A stretch of 64,000 bases of DNA from Citrobacter amalonaticus (GCA_028994555.1 JARDVN010000002.1:1-64000), one strand, 5' to 3'; counted from the stretch's first letter, positions 45,347-53,818 are shown. Numbers and translations are program-made. Notes: generated by a model from the sequence alone, not told the origin.

Positions 45347-46207
45347 ATGACAGAACAAAGTACCAAATCACTACGTCTCGGGGTTGTTGCCGCCATTCTT
45401 TTGGGGCTCGTAGGAACCGGGTTCGGGATCTACCAGTTCGTGAAAGAGAAGGATCTGGCGCAAGAGATCGCCAACGTGAAGTCTACGGTCAACCAGGTGA
45501 AGGATGCCGAAGGCGTCACCTTCAAAAGCAAGGCAGAGTTTGAAGCTGCTGTGGCCGAAAGCATCAACAAGTTTGTCGCGCAGAAACAACAAGCCGACAT
45601 CGATCAGAAGTATGCCCAGTTCGAGGCAGCACCTGAGAAGGTCGAAGAAGGCAAACACATCTACGGGGACCTTGGTGCTCGGTTCACGCTGGTGGAGTTC
45701 TCCGATATGGAGTGCCCATTCTGCAAGCGATTCCACGACACACCCAAACAAATTGTGGATGCCAGCAAAGGCAATGTGAATTGGCAGTGGAAGCACATGC
45801 CTCTCGATTTCCATAACCCGGCAGCTCACAAGGAAGCTCTGGCCGCTGAATGTATTGCTGAGCAGAAGGGCAACCGTGGCTTCTGGGTCTTCGTTAACGA
45901 CATTTTCCACCATACCCAGGGGAATGGTGGCGGTGTTGCTGACCTGGCCTCTGTTGTCACTGGTGTTGGTGCTGATCTGGATGCGTTCCGGGAGTGCCTC
46001 GGCTCAGGAAAGTACGAAGACAAGGTTGAAGCTGACATCCAGAAAGCCAAGAGCTATGGCGTCAACGGGACACCAGCCACTTTTGTAGTGGACAACCATA
46101 CCGGCAAGAGCCAGCTTCTCGGCGGCGCTCAACCGGCGCAAGCCATCATGGCCGTGATGCGAAAAATGATGATTGAGTCGCAACAAGACGACTCCGCGAA
46201 CCAATAA
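45347..46207 (+). CDS. DsbA-like thiol oxidoreductase, membrane-anchored
   Basis: A 286-residue protein with an N-terminal anchor (LGVVAAILLGLVGTGFGIY), a helical linker, and a DsbA/thioredoxin domain with SDMECPFCKRFH and the cis-Pro loop NGTPATFVV. It would form or exchange disulfides in periplasmic proteins such as pilus-assembly factors. Located 15 bases after the SppA-like gene. Confidence 0.9.
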   Translation: MTEQSTKSLRLGVVAAILLGLVGTGFGIYQFVKEKDLAQEIANVKSTVNQVKDAEGVTFKSKAEFEAAVAESINKFVAQKQQADIDQKYAQFEAAPEKVEEGKHIYGDLGARFTLVEFSDMECPFCKRFHDTPKQIVDASKGNVNWQWKHMPLDFHNPAAHKEALAAECIAEQKGNRGFWVFVNDIFHHTQGNGGGVADLASVVTGVGADLDAFRECLGSGKYEDKVEADIQKAKSYGVNGTPATFVVDNHTGKSQLLGGAQPAQAIMAVMRKMMIESQQDDSANQ

Positions 46208-46211
46208 AAAC

Positions 46212-46225
46212 TTTCACATGTGAAA
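46212..46225. promoter_or_regulatory. TTTCACATGTGAAA palindrome 7
   Basis: Perfect palindrome between the DsbA-like and lipoprotein genes. Confidence 0.85.
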
Positions 46226-46240
46226 GTGGAGTGAGAACTG

Positions 46241-46669
46241 ATGATCAAGATTACAACTAAATTGGGATGCCTTCTGGCGGGGCTGCTTGTCCTGTCGGCT
46301 TGCTCAAGCGTCCCTCAGCCAAACAACGAATACGCGAAGGCCTTGGATGATACCAAACAGGTATGCGCTGCCTGTGCCCTGGTTGGTAATGACCTGCTGG
46401 TTGCCCTCAACAAGTCATGCGACACCCCAATGACCCCCGAGACTCTTACAAGCGTCATGAACAGTAACCCGATGTTTGCCGCCATGATGGCAATTAACTC
46501 CATAGGTGGAACCGACTTCTATCAGGTTTACCGTGATGCGGCCATAGACACCCTGCGGTGCAATGAAATGGACAGTTGGCCTGATCGGACCAAGGTGCGT
46601 TTCCAGCAGCCCGACATGCAAAAGGCGCTGGCCTTGAGGGTTTCTGCCAGACAGCAGAAGGCAAATTAA
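46241..46669 (+). CDS. Hypothetical lipoprotein
   Basis: A 142-residue protein with a type II signal and lipobox LSAC (LGCLLAGLLVLSAC). The mature part has several cysteines (VCAACALVG, SCDT, RCNE), which may be oxidised by the DsbA-like protein encoded upstream. Flanked on both sides by the dispersed palindrome. Confidence 0.8.
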   Translation: MIKITTKLGCLLAGLLVLSACSSVPQPNNEYAKALDDTKQVCAACALVGNDLLVALNKSCDTPMTPETLTSVMNSNPMFAAMMAINSIGGTDFYQVYRDAAIDTLRCNEMDSWPDRTKVRFQQPDMQKALALRVSARQQKAN

Positions 46670-46670
46670 C

Positions 46671-46684
46671 TTTCACATGTGAAA
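46671..46684. promoter_or_regulatory. TTTCACATGTGAAA palindrome 8
   Basis: Perfect palindrome one base after the lipoprotein stop; palindromes 7 and 8 bracket this gene. Confidence 0.85.
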
Positions 46685-46725
46685 GTCAGGCTCTCCGGGG
46701 CCTGATTTCACTATGAGGTGAATCT

Positions 46726-47086
46726 ATGGAGTTACAAGAAGCAAAAGAGGCTCTCGATAGCCTTCATCCACACAAGGCCTCAGCGCCTTTGAGGCTTGTC
46801 ATCCACCAGCCAGGTGGGATTGGTGGAACCCCTACAGTGGGGGTGAAAGCTATTCACGCAGGCTTTGACTGGGACAGCAACACCATCCTGATCTATCCGG
46901 AAGAGCAGCTCACCCGGTTGACGCCGGATGAGGTCGCCGCCATCACGAAGTCAGTATCGAAAGGACAGTCCTGGCATTCATATCAGCAGTTCAAGAAGTA
47001 TCGGGAGCAGTTGGCCGAAGCCACGGAAGAAATTAATAGGCTCAGGGCTGAGCTGGGCAGGTATCAGAATAACGGGAGGGGGGTAA
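46726..47086 (+). CDS. Hypothetical protein (fused to the next gene as written)
   Basis: About 119 residues from [17 protein letters not shown], ending in a coiled coil ([17 protein letters not shown]). As written it reads on into the next gene because of six Gs at 47078-47083; with five it stops at a TAA that overlaps the ATG of the membrane protein (TAATG). I therefore split the ORF in two. Confidence 0.75.
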
Positions 47087-47532
47087 TGCTAAAACGCGGA
47101 ATTATCAATCTCGCTGCTAGTTACATCATTGTTGATGCCCTACTCCGGAATGCAGCAATTTGGATCTTTGGCTTGTCCTTCTCCGTTGGTGGCACTTACG
47201 TCACTGGCGAGGCCAGTACATGGGTCGTTTACCTAGCCACTTCTGGTGCCATGACACTCTGTTCTGTCGTAACAGCCTACCTGCTCGTGACCTATCACCG
47301 CTGGGGGCTGATGACGGCCAGGGTCTGGTTGCTATTGAGTGCCTGCCTAAACGGCTATGCCGTCTATTTGAGTAGCCACAACATCCAGTTGGTGGTGGCA
47401 CTGCTTTCCAGCCTGTTTATTGCTTTGTGGATGCTCAAGACCCTTGAGCAACCAGCAGTGAAGGGGACGTACAAGGTAATCGCTGATCTTCACCGTCAGC
47501 TATGGGGAATGTTGAAGGGGCAAACACAATGA
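47086..47532 (+). CDS. Hypothetical membrane protein
   Basis: A 148-residue protein from [17 protein letters not shown] with four hydrophobic segments, preceded by GGGAGGGG. Separated from the gene before it by correcting a homopolymer. Overlaps the next gene by ATGA. Confidence 0.72.
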   Translation: MLKRGIINLAASYIIVDALLRNAAIWIFGLSFSVGGTYVTGEASTWVVYLATSGAMTLCSVVTAYLLVTYHRWGLMTARVWLLLSACLNGYAVYLSSHNIQLVVALLSSLFIALWMLKTLEQPAVKGTYKVIADLHRQLWGMLKGQTQ

Positions 47533-48047
47533 CGACGAATACTCAAAACGCGAACGCCAACCAGGTTCGGTCTTTACGCGACATGCTTGTCCCCGCCCTG
47601 TTGTTCTATGTGGTGATGACGGCCATGTTTGTGGGTCTTGACGCATTCATGGATAAACCCACCAGCATGAACCTGCCATTTATGCCGTTCCTTGTCTCGA
47701 TGGTGAGTTTTACCAGTGACGCACGTCGAGCGTGGGACTGGCGAAACGGGACCAAGGTTGTAGCTGTATTGACTGCGGTAGCCATGCTGTTGGCATTCAT
47801 CTATCAGCTCGCGGTCGGAGAGATGAATCTCTTAGGGGTTGGTATATACCCGGCCACAGCCATCCTTCTGTTGGCAATCTCCTGGGTGATTCGCGCTATC
47901 GGAAAGACAGCACCTTTCCAGTTCCTGGGGAGACACCTGGCGCGGTTTGGTGCATCGAAGTGGGTCCAGCGTACCGCCGCAGTCATTGTGCTCGCGGGAG
48001 GCCTTGCCATCACTATCTATGCCTACTGGCTTAACCACGGGAGCTGA
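47529..48047 (+). CDS. Hypothetical membrane protein
   Basis: A 172-residue protein from [16 protein letters not shown] with four to five hydrophobic segments. ATG overlaps the preceding stop and its own stop overlaps the next start, so it is tightly coupled. No known family. Confidence 0.75.
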   Translation: MTTNTQNANANQVRSLRDMLVPALLFYVVMTAMFVGLDAFMDKPTSMNLPFMPFLVSMVSFTSDARRAWDWRNGTKVVAVLTAVAMLLAFIYQLAVGEMNLLGVGIYPATAILLLAISWVIRAIGKTAPFQFLGRHLARFGASKWVQRTAAVIVLAGGLAITIYAYWLNHGS

Positions 48048-48278
48048 TGATGATCATTGCAACGAAGAACGGCTTTCTGGTGGCCGCAGAACTAATCAGG
48101 GAAGAGGCCGGGTACTGGCTACTACAGCCTCGTGACCAAAAGACGCCGGTCAGGGTGAATAAGCAGGATAACAATAAACGCGCTTTCACGCATATGGGAG
48201 ACGCCCTTCGCTGGGCCGGTGATCCTGAGCTTGCAAAGCAATTCGATGCCGAGGGGGGAAGAACATGCAAATTCGTGA
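48047..48278 (+). CDS. Small hypothetical protein, probable frameshift at its end
   Basis: About 76 residues beginning [16 protein letters not shown]. Six Gs at 48253-48258 shift the end; with five it ends DAEGEEHANS and overlaps the next ATG by 14 bases. No domain recognised. Confidence 0.65.
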
Positions 48279-49122
48279 CTACATGACAAAGTTGTTTGAC
48301 GCATTTGGTGATGTGGAGGAAGTCACCCGAGAAATGCTTCTGGAGCAGGCGGAGCTCATTCATACGATCAGCGATAAGTGTCAGAGCACAGGCCTGTTTC
48401 TGGATAGTCAGGTTCGTTTCAACCAGTTCGTTCAAGAGATTGAGGCTGACGACAAGGTAGAGGATCGGTTGCTTCATGCTTGGTGCTGGGTAATGGACCG
48501 AATAGTGAAGGCTCCAACATCCTTTCACATGGATGGGGCTGTGATTTTGACAATGCCTCTGGTCGCCAGATACCTGCCACCGGTTGAACAGGAGCCGGAA
48601 ACCATCGTGGTGAATCTCGATGAGGACTACAAGGCTCCTGTAGGCAACCAAACGCTCTGCGAGCTCGTTATGGAACGGAGGCATTGGCCGCAAGGTGCAA
48701 CCTGTGCGACCCAAGAAGCGGACGGGGGAGTCCTCTACTGGGACGCCCCGGTTGATGTGGTAGAGGAAGGCAGAAAGGTCGCCGGTAAGCACGGCATGAT
48801 GGCCGAGATCGGATTGAAACATCAGGTTGATGCCTGGTATGCAGATATGGACGAAACACGGCTCGCAACCGATTGGAACACCGCCGTCATTACGCCTCAC
48901 TGCTTGCTGCTTTCCTATCTGGATGTGCTTCAAAAGAACAAAGTTCCCTTTGATGAAGGTGTGCAGCTCGCTGCCGAATGGGTGAAGCAACTTGGCGGGG
49001 AATTTCGTGAAGACACTGAGGAAGCGCCGGAAGCTGAGGCTTCAGTGCTTTCCCTGGGGAGAGCCACGGCTCATTGCTTTAAACCCTATCCGGACACAAA
49101 AAATTTCTATTACGAGGCCTAA
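48265..49122 (+). CDS. Hypothetical protein
   Basis: A 285-residue acidic soluble protein from MQIRDYMTKLFDAFGD with no recognised domain. It has a ribosome-binding site GGGGGG in the end of the preceding gene. The last 25 residues look less natural than the rest, so the 3' end is uncertain. Confidence 0.7.
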   Translation: MQIRDYMTKLFDAFGDVEEVTREMLLEQAELIHTISDKCQSTGLFLDSQVRFNQFVQEIEADDKVEDRLLHAWCWVMDRIVKAPTSFHMDGAVILTMPLVARYLPPVEQEPETIVVNLDEDYKAPVGNQTLCELVMERRHWPQGATCATQEADGGVLYWDAPVDVVEEGRKVAGKHGMMAEIGLKHQVDAWYADMDETRLATDWNTAVITPHCLLLSYLDVLQKNKVPFDEGVQLAAEWVKQLGGEFREDTEEAPEAEASVLSLGRATAHCFKPYPDTKNFYYEA

Positions 49123-49148
49123 GCCTCACCCAAACAGGAGGATCAACA

Positions 49149-49350
49149 TGCGATACCAGGTATTTAAAACGAAGGAAGGGGGGCCAGCCGGTGTTTACGG
49201 CACCGTGGTACTGGTTGGCCTCTGCCATTGCTCACTGGTCATCTCTTAACTGGGATGCCTGTCGAATCGTAGACAGCAAGGTGGATGAAACAAGGCTCTG
49301 TTGGGCCAAGGCTCTACCGGCTGGGAAAAAAAGTAATTTGGATGGAGTGA
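49149..49350 (+). CDS. Small hypothetical protein, two homopolymer breaks
   Basis: As written the frame ends early and shifts. Correcting G 49178-49183 (six to five) and A 49326-49332 (seven to six) gives about 65 residues, MRYQVFKTKEGGQPVFT to GKKVIWME, ending three bases before the nuclease start. Tryptophan-rich (APWYWLASAIAHWSSLNW); function unknown. Confidence 0.65.
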
Positions 49351-49352
49351 TT

Positions 49353-49882
49353 ATGAGGTTAGGTTTTGTGAAAAATACGGGGGGTTTCAGCGTTCCTGGT
49401 AGCCATGCTGGTGGTGGCCCCTCAGGTATGGGCAGAAACCTTTACTGCGAAGGTTGTGGGGGGTGTCTGACGGTGATACGGTCAAGGTCCTGACTGAACA
49501 AAGCTGTGACTCCGGGAAAGATTGCCGGAGCGGCAAAATCCAGTACCGGGTAAGGCTGGCGGAAATCGACACCCCAGAGAAGAAACAACCCTACGGCTCA
49601 AAGGCGAAACAGGCGTTGTCCGATCTGGTGTTTGGTCGAATGATTAAAGTCGAGCAAATCGACAAAGACCGTTATGGCCGTCTGGTCGCCAACCTTTATG
49701 TCGATGGCAAATGGGTCAATGCCGAAATGGTCCGTTCTGGGAGTGCGTGGGTGTACCGGCAGTACGCCAAAACACCGGAGCTGTTCAAGCTGGAGGCCGA
49801 AGCCAAAGCCGATAAGCGAGGTCTCTGGGCATTACCGGAATCGGAGAGAACTCCCCCTTGGGAGTGGCGAAGAAAGCACTAA
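49353..49882 (+). CDS. Secreted thermonuclease-like (SNase family) nuclease, two homopolymer breaks
   Basis: When G runs at 49379-49384 and 49458-49463 are each cut from six to five, a 175-residue protein results: signal peptide (VSAFLVAMLVVAPQVWA), then FTAKVVGVSDGDTVKVL and the SNase core YRVRLAEIDTPEKKQPYGSK, KDRYGRLVANLYVDG, NAEMVRSGSAWVYRQY. The catalytic Arg/Asp/Glu positions are present. Would degrade nucleic acid in the periplasm or outside; role in transfer unknown. Confidence 0.85.
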
Positions 49883-49939
49883 CCACACCCCAGAGTATGC
49901 AGGTGTAAACAGTAACCAAGAAAACAAACAGGAATAACG

Positions 49940-50212
49940 ATGAACAAAAGTGAACTGATTATGAAAGTGGCCGAAGACGCTGACATTAGCAAAGCAAAGG
50001 CCGAAGCTGCGGTAAATGCGCTGATCAACTCAGTGACAGAGGAGCTTAAAGCGGGTGGGACAGTAGCGCTCACTGGGTTTGGTACTTTCCACGTTAAGGA
50101 ACGCGCAGCGCGAACCGGGCGGAATCCCCAGACTGGAGAGAACATCCAGATCGCGGCGGCCAACATTCCTGGGTTCAAAGCTGGTAAGGGGTTGAAAGAC
50201 TCCGTGAACTAG
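49940..50212 (+). CDS. HU-family nucleoid protein
   Basis: A 90-residue HU/IHF-like protein: [18 protein letters not shown], the [16 protein letters not shown] segment, and the DNA-embracing arm [16 protein letters not shown]. It bends and packs DNA and may help plasmid replication or silencing with the H-NS-like protein. Confidence 0.95.
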   Translation: MNKSELIMKVAEDADISKAKAEAAVNALINSVTEELKAGGTVALTGFGTFHVKERAARTGRNPQTGENIQIAAANIPGFKAGKGLKDSVN

Positions 50213-50246
50213 ATCTTAATCATGTGACACATGAATAAGGTTTACA

Positions 50247-50270
50247 TAAGGCTCCTTCGTGGGAGCCTTA
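50247..50270 (+). terminator. Terminator after the HU gene
   Basis: TAAGGCTCC and GGAGCCTTA arms with a TTCG-containing loop. Nearby ATGAATAAGG appears three times around it. Confidence 0.8.
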
Positions 50271-50299
50271 TTCATATCAGACATGAATAAGGGGAAGGG

Positions 50300-50593
50300 A
50301 TGAGATTGTCGTCAACTCAAAAAGACGTTTTGTTCATTCTATACGCAATTGAGGCCGGTGGAAAAGCCGAGCCTGTACCAGGTGTAAAAATACTGGAGAT
50401 GATCAATTCAGCTCGCCAGAGCGGTATTCATGGAACGAACTTCCGAACGTCATGCCACACGCTGGTGGAGAACGGCCTGTTGAACAAGTACCGGAATGCT
50501 TCTCTAAAGCTGGCCTTTAGGCTGACCGACGATGGCAGGGAACGTGCAGGAGAGATATACCGAAAACGGCTGGAAGAAGAGCAAGAGAAGTAA
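50300..50593 (+). CDS. Winged-helix-like hypothetical protein
   Basis: A 97-residue protein starting MRLSSTQKDVLFILYAIEA; the layout of helices followed by NGLLNKYRNASLKLAFRLTDDGRERA resembles a PadR/MarR-type winged helix. Possible regulator. It is followed by the convergent HigA gene. Confidence 0.7.
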   Translation: MRLSSTQKDVLFILYAIEAGGKAEPVPGVKILEMINSARQSGIHGTNFRTSCHTLVENGLLNKYRNASLKLAFRLTDDGRERAGEIYRKRLEEEQEK

Positions 50594-50619
50594 TACGCCC
50601 CATAACGGGGCGTATCGAG

Positions 50620-50922
50620 TTAAACGGCAAAGCCGTAGTGGGTGCCGTCCGGAAGTTCAACATCGAGGCGTAGCTTGCCACCGGAGGCCTCAACGTACCG
50701 CTTAATGGACGACAGCTTGAGATCTCGTCCAGGTTTTTCCATCTCGGAGACTGTCGGCTGTCTCACACCCAGAGATGCAGCAATTTCCCCCTGGGTAAGG
50801 TTCATGCGATCACGAAGCTCTGCCAAGTGGATGTTCAGTAACATCTCAGTGGCCGCTTTCTGTGCTTTGGCAACAACCTCAGGCTTTTCTGTTGCCAGCA
50901 TTTGGTCAAGAGTTCTTGCCAT
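50620..50922 (-). CDS. higA: HigA-like antitoxin
   Basis: A 100-residue XRE helix-turn-helix protein (DRMNLTQGEIAASLGVRQPTVSEME). It neutralises the toxin encoded four bases upstream and represses the pair. The order toxin then antitoxin is typical of higBA. Contributes to post-segregational killing and plasmid stability. Confidence 0.9.
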   Translation of the reverse strand: MARTLDQMLATEKPEVVAKAQKAATEMLLNIHLAELRDRMNLTQGEIAASLGVRQPTVSEMEKPGRDLKLSSIKRYVEASGGKLRLDVELPDGTHYGFAV

Positions 50923-50926
50923 AACG

Positions 50927-51277
50927 TCACTCCTTCTTCAATTTATCCAAGTGCGCCGCAAACTCACGGTCTGCAATTGGGATCATTACTTCATAAAACC
51001 TTTTCTCGTCCCCGGTCTTGTTACCGGCGCAGAGAAGAATCCCCTTACGCTTTGGATCGAACGCAAAGAACGCTCTGATAGGATCTCCTTTGCTTTGGAC
51101 CCGAAGCTCTTTCATGTTGCTGTAGGATGAACCGTTAACAGTATCCGCGTATGGCCTCGACAGCATGGGGCCTCTATCTCGCAGCACCATCATCGAAGCC
51201 AGCACGTTTGCTCTATCGGTATCATCCAGAGCATCGAACCACTCATCAAAGGTGTCGGTTGTCTCGATGACCCACAT
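50927..51277 (-). CDS. higB: HigB-like mRNA interferase toxin
   Basis: A 116-residue toxin of the HigB/Gp49 (RelE superfamily) type: MWVIETTDTFDEWFDALD, MKELRVQSKGDPIRAFFAFDPKRKGILLCAGNKTG. It would cleave mRNA on the ribosome. Read from a short promoter region with inverted repeats. Intact. Confidence 0.92.
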   Translation of the reverse strand: MWVIETTDTFDEWFDALDDTDRANVLASMMVLRDRGPMLSRPYADTVNGSSYSNMKELRVQSKGDPIRAFFAFDPKRKGILLCAGNKTGDEKRFYEVMIPIADREFAAHLDKLKKE

Positions 51278-51294
51278 GATTTCTCCTTACTTAA

Positions 51295-51312
51295 TATAGG
51301 TGCAATCCTATA
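51295..51312. promoter_or_regulatory. higBA operator
   Basis: TATAGG, six bases, CCTATA, about 18 bp before the higB start, with a further ACCTATAAT nearby. Probable HigA binding site. Confidence 0.7.
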
Positions 51313-51371
51313 TAGATTCAAACCTATAATCAAGAAAAATCGGCGGCGATGGGGGCCGAAATGTCAGTAAG

Positions 51372-51385
51372 TAGTCATGTGACTA
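51372..51385. promoter_or_regulatory. TAGTCATGTGACTA box 1
   Basis: Six-base dyad arms TAGTCA/TGACTA around TG; first of two identical boxes 42 bp apart, upstream of the ParB-like gene. Confidence 0.8.
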
Positions 51386-51413
51386 AAATAGGGGGGTAGA
51401 ATAAGCCTCGATA

Positions 51414-51427
51414 TAGTCATGTGACTA
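51414..51427. promoter_or_regulatory. TAGTCATGTGACTA box 2
   Basis: Identical to box 1 and 13 bp before the ParB-like start. The spacing of four helical turns suggests cooperative binding, perhaps autoregulation by the ParB-like protein. Confidence 0.8.
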
Positions 51428-51440
51428 AAAGGTGTCCTGA

Positions 51441-51989
51441 ATGAACAACCTACCCCTACTGCTCGATGCAAGAGAAGCCATTGACTACTACCACCAGCAT
51501 CCAGGCATGACTGATGCAGAAAAGGCCTATGTGGTCGCGTTCCTAAGCGGAGAGGGGCGTTCAAACAGTCAGATCAGAGAGGATCTGGGTATTGAGAAGG
51601 TCTATACGGTTACACACCTGAAACGCGCCGGTACGCTATCGGAGGAAGAGCTAACACTCTGGCTCAGAAATCCACGCAAGATCACCCTGGGGCATGTGAG
51701 GGCCGTGGCTAAGTTACCTTTCAGCAAGAGAGAAAAGCTCCTGAGGGATCTCCTGCATACCAGGACACCGGTTCATAAATTTGAGGCGATAGCGAAGGGC
51801 AAAGAAGTGGACAGGGATGCAGACATTAAGCGCCTGGAGACCCTGATGAGCGATGCTACGGGTAGGCCTATCAAAGTTCGCTATAACCCCGCGAAGCGCT
51901 CCGGGGAACTGACGCTGGGATTCTTCACGCTCGATGACCTGGATGACGTGTGCAAGGCTTTGGGGTTTGATCCAAGCGAGCAGATGTAA
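51441..51989 (+). CDS. ParB/KorB-like DNA-binding protein
   Basis: A 182-residue protein with the HTH domain of the ParB/Spo0J/KorB group: FLSGEGRSNSQIREDLGIEKVYTVTHL, then ITLGHVRAVAKLPFSKREKLLRDLL. The N-terminal CTP-binding ParB domain is missing, so it resembles a short HTH-only relative. Likely a regulator or partition factor. Two matching boxes lie directly upstream. Confidence 0.82.
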   Translation: MNNLPLLLDAREAIDYYHQHPGMTDAEKAYVVAFLSGEGRSNSQIREDLGIEKVYTVTHLKRAGTLSEEELTLWLRNPRKITLGHVRAVAKLPFSKREKLLRDLLHTRTPVHKFEAIAKGKEVDRDADIKRLETLMSDATGRPIKVRYNPAKRSGELTLGFFTLDDLDDVCKALGFDPSEQM

Positions 51990-51999
51990 ACCAGAAAAC

Positions 52000-52013
52000 T
52001 TTCACATGTGAAA
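52000..52013. promoter_or_regulatory. TTTCACATGTGAAA palindrome 9
   Basis: Perfect palindrome 11 bp after the ParB-like gene, upstream of a promoter-like element. Confidence 0.85.
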
Positions 52014-52038
52014 GTCTTGCAAGGTGTCTTTTTTATTG

Positions 52039-52067
52039 TTTACAGTATCATAAAATGAATCTGTAAA
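52039..52067 (+). promoter_or_regulatory. Palindromic promoter-like element (backbone set, copy 4)
   Basis: TTTACA, 17 bp, TGTAAA, 13 bp before the next gene, with AGTATCATAAAATGA between. Confidence 0.72.
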
Positions 52068-52079
52068 GGTGCGCGATGA

Positions 52080-52331
52080 ATGTGCTTCCAACGAAAAGCT
52101 GGCCTTGGGCGTTATAACTCAACCAGACCTGAGTGGCTGGCGGCGTACCGAAACGCAAGATGTATGAGAAGCTCAGGTAAAGAACCTGATGCTTCTCTTT
52201 CCGGGATAGCTTGGAAGGCGCAACTCATTGTTGCCCATGAAAGAGGCAGAATTGACAGCCTGGCTGTCCCTTTGGATGCCAGATTGATAGCAAAGAACCT
52301 CATCGACGAGATCCTTGCTGAGGAGAACTGA
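52080..52331 (+). CDS. Hypothetical protein
   Basis: An 83-residue protein from MCFQRKAGLGRYNSTRPEW with no known domain, immediately after a promoter element. Its TGA overlaps the next ATG. Confidence 0.65.
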   Translation: MCFQRKAGLGRYNSTRPEWLAAYRNARCMRSSGKEPDASLSGIAWKAQLIVAHERGRIDSLAVPLDARLIAKNLIDEILAEEN

Positions 52332-52525
52332 TGGACGAAAAAATTACCTACGAAGAAATGCTTGAACAACTCGACCAGAAAGGCATCCGCGTCACCAACG
52401 GGGCGAGACGGCTTTATGTCGCGTTGAACAACGGAGTCAAAGCTGAGGTGCTGGGTAACTGCGGTCCCGCCACAATCAGCTTGGTTGACGGGATGATTGT
52501 TGTGGAAGAGCAGACTCTCCACTAA
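52331..52525 (+). CDS. Small hypothetical protein
   Basis: A 64-residue protein, MDEKITYEEMLEQLDQKG, no recognised family, coupled to the gene before it. Confidence 0.65.
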   Translation: MDEKITYEEMLEQLDQKGIRVTNGARRLYVALNNGVKAEVLGNCGPATISLVDGMIVVEEQTLH

Positions 52526-52535
52526 GGGCAGCAGC

Positions 52536-52908
52536 ATGGGCAAAAAAAGTACACATCATTTGTGGAAAGTGCGGCAGTGACGAGATGAACTTTGTCATCA
52601 ATGAACACTGTCCAGACGATCCCCAGAATGTTGCCAGTATGTCCTGCTCAAATTGTTGCGAACTGACAGGCATAGCCGAGTGGTCGGAATTTAATGGACG
52701 TGAGCTGAAAGGTGAAGCCGTCGCCCTATCAACACCGGCAAACGTGAATGCTCTTCTAGGATTGCTTCGCCAGGCGATGGACAGCGTTGAGTATCGCCTC
52801 TATGGCGGGGACATGTCATTGAGCGGTAATGATGCTGCCGAACTCATAGACCTCCAGGAGCGAGCTGAGAAGGTCTTGTCTGTTCTTCGGAGTGATCAGC
52901 ATGAGTGA
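52536..52908 (+). CDS. Zinc-ribbon-like hypothetical protein, frameshifted as written
   Basis: With six instead of seven As at 52542-52548 the start becomes MGKKVHIICGKCGSDEMNF, supplying a CxxC that pairs with CSNCCELTG later: a zinc ribbon of about 123 residues. As written only the shorter frame from 52585 is open. Overlaps the next gene. Confidence 0.72.
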
Positions 52909-53372
52909 TTTATACGAACCGCTTGAGTTTGTGTTCTGCGGCTTTAGGAAAGGGGACGCTGGGCTATTTATCTCGGTAGCCACTTTGCGCGATGGTGTTT
53001 TAGGCCGTGAGATGTATTTCTCAAAGGGAAAAAGCAAAAGGCGCTGGGTTGTCGGTGGCATTTACTCAGGGGCCTCGTTTTCGGACAACGGAGCAAAAGG
53101 TCTGGATGATGCTCATTACGTTAAAGCATGGGAAGTGCAAGGCGACAAGATAGAGTGGCAAGCAAAAAAGCGAGCAAGCCGAAGCCTTGGCGCGAAGCGA
53201 GAAACTTGAAGCCGACGATAGGAAGCGCAATGAACTCGAAGAGCTGATGCTACCCATCAGGAAGCAATATGGGGCATTAACAAAGCGACGTGATAGGGCA
53301 GGGGCCGCAGCTCTTGAAGAAGCTGTCCTGAGAGCGCTGAGAGCGCCCATCAGGAAGGCTGAGGAGAAATAA
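52901..53372 (+). CDS. Hypothetical protein with C-terminal coiled coil, frameshifted as written
   Basis: Starts MSDLYEPLEFVFCGFRK. Cutting A 53164-53169 from six to five joins it to a charged coiled coil (SEQAEALARSEKLEADDRK to IRKAEEK), total about 156 residues. As written it is split in two. Function unknown. Confidence 0.72.
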
Positions 53373-53386
53373 CCGTGGAGCCAGTC

Positions 53387-53722
53387 TTAGCTAAAGCATT
53401 CGCCGGTTTTAAAGTCGTAGCTGTAAGTGCCCATCAGATTGGCTTTTCGGCTTTTCTTGCCATTGGTGTTTGCTGGCGCTTTAGGGGTCGCAAGTACGCC
53501 ATAGAACAGGATACCAACAAGTGCCGCTTGCCACGCGAAAACAGCAACCAGAATCCAAAAAGCAGCAGCCAGAACCGGCAGTTTGTGCAGAAGGTTGAGC
53601 ACCGACTTGGCCCAAATCACTGCCGGGATAGCCAGCACTGCGTAACCCCAGTTGGTGGCCTCAAGCATAGCCAGGCCAAGAATAACAACAGCCATCAGCG
53701 CGATATTCAGTACATGTTTCAT
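53387..53722 (-). CDS. Small inner-membrane protein, paralog of the 31-kb gene
   Basis: About 111 residues from MKHVLNIALMAVVILGLAML with four hydrophobic segments and a basic tail. It shares the start, overall layout and the upstream element with the gene at 30862-31224. One of the two might be an exclusion protein; this copy lies far from traG. Confidence 0.75.
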   Translation of the reverse strand: MKHVLNIALMAVVILGLAMLEATNWGYAVLAIPAVIWAKSVLNLLHKLPVLAAAFWILVAVFAWQAALVGILFYGVLATPKAPANTNGKKSRKANLMGTYSYDFKTGECFS

Positions 53723-53757
53723 GGTCATCTCTCCTTTTCAACTTACACTTTTATCCT

Positions 53758-53786
53758 ATCACAGCATTAAAAAATGCAACTGTGAA
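53758..53786. promoter_or_regulatory. Palindromic promoter-like element (backbone set, copy 5)
   Basis: ATCACA, 17 bp, TGTGAA; on the minus strand TTCACA-N17-TGTGAT towards the membrane-protein gene, on the plus strand towards the DUF1643 gene. Nearly identical to copy 1. Confidence 0.7.
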
Positions 53787-53818
53787 AGGGCATTTTTCAT
53801 TCAAAAAGAGGTGACACT

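Noticed and set aside
46726..47532. A single 268-residue two-domain protein
   Set aside because: The join is at a six-G run; one base fewer gives a stop overlapping a good start codon, so two genes are more likely.
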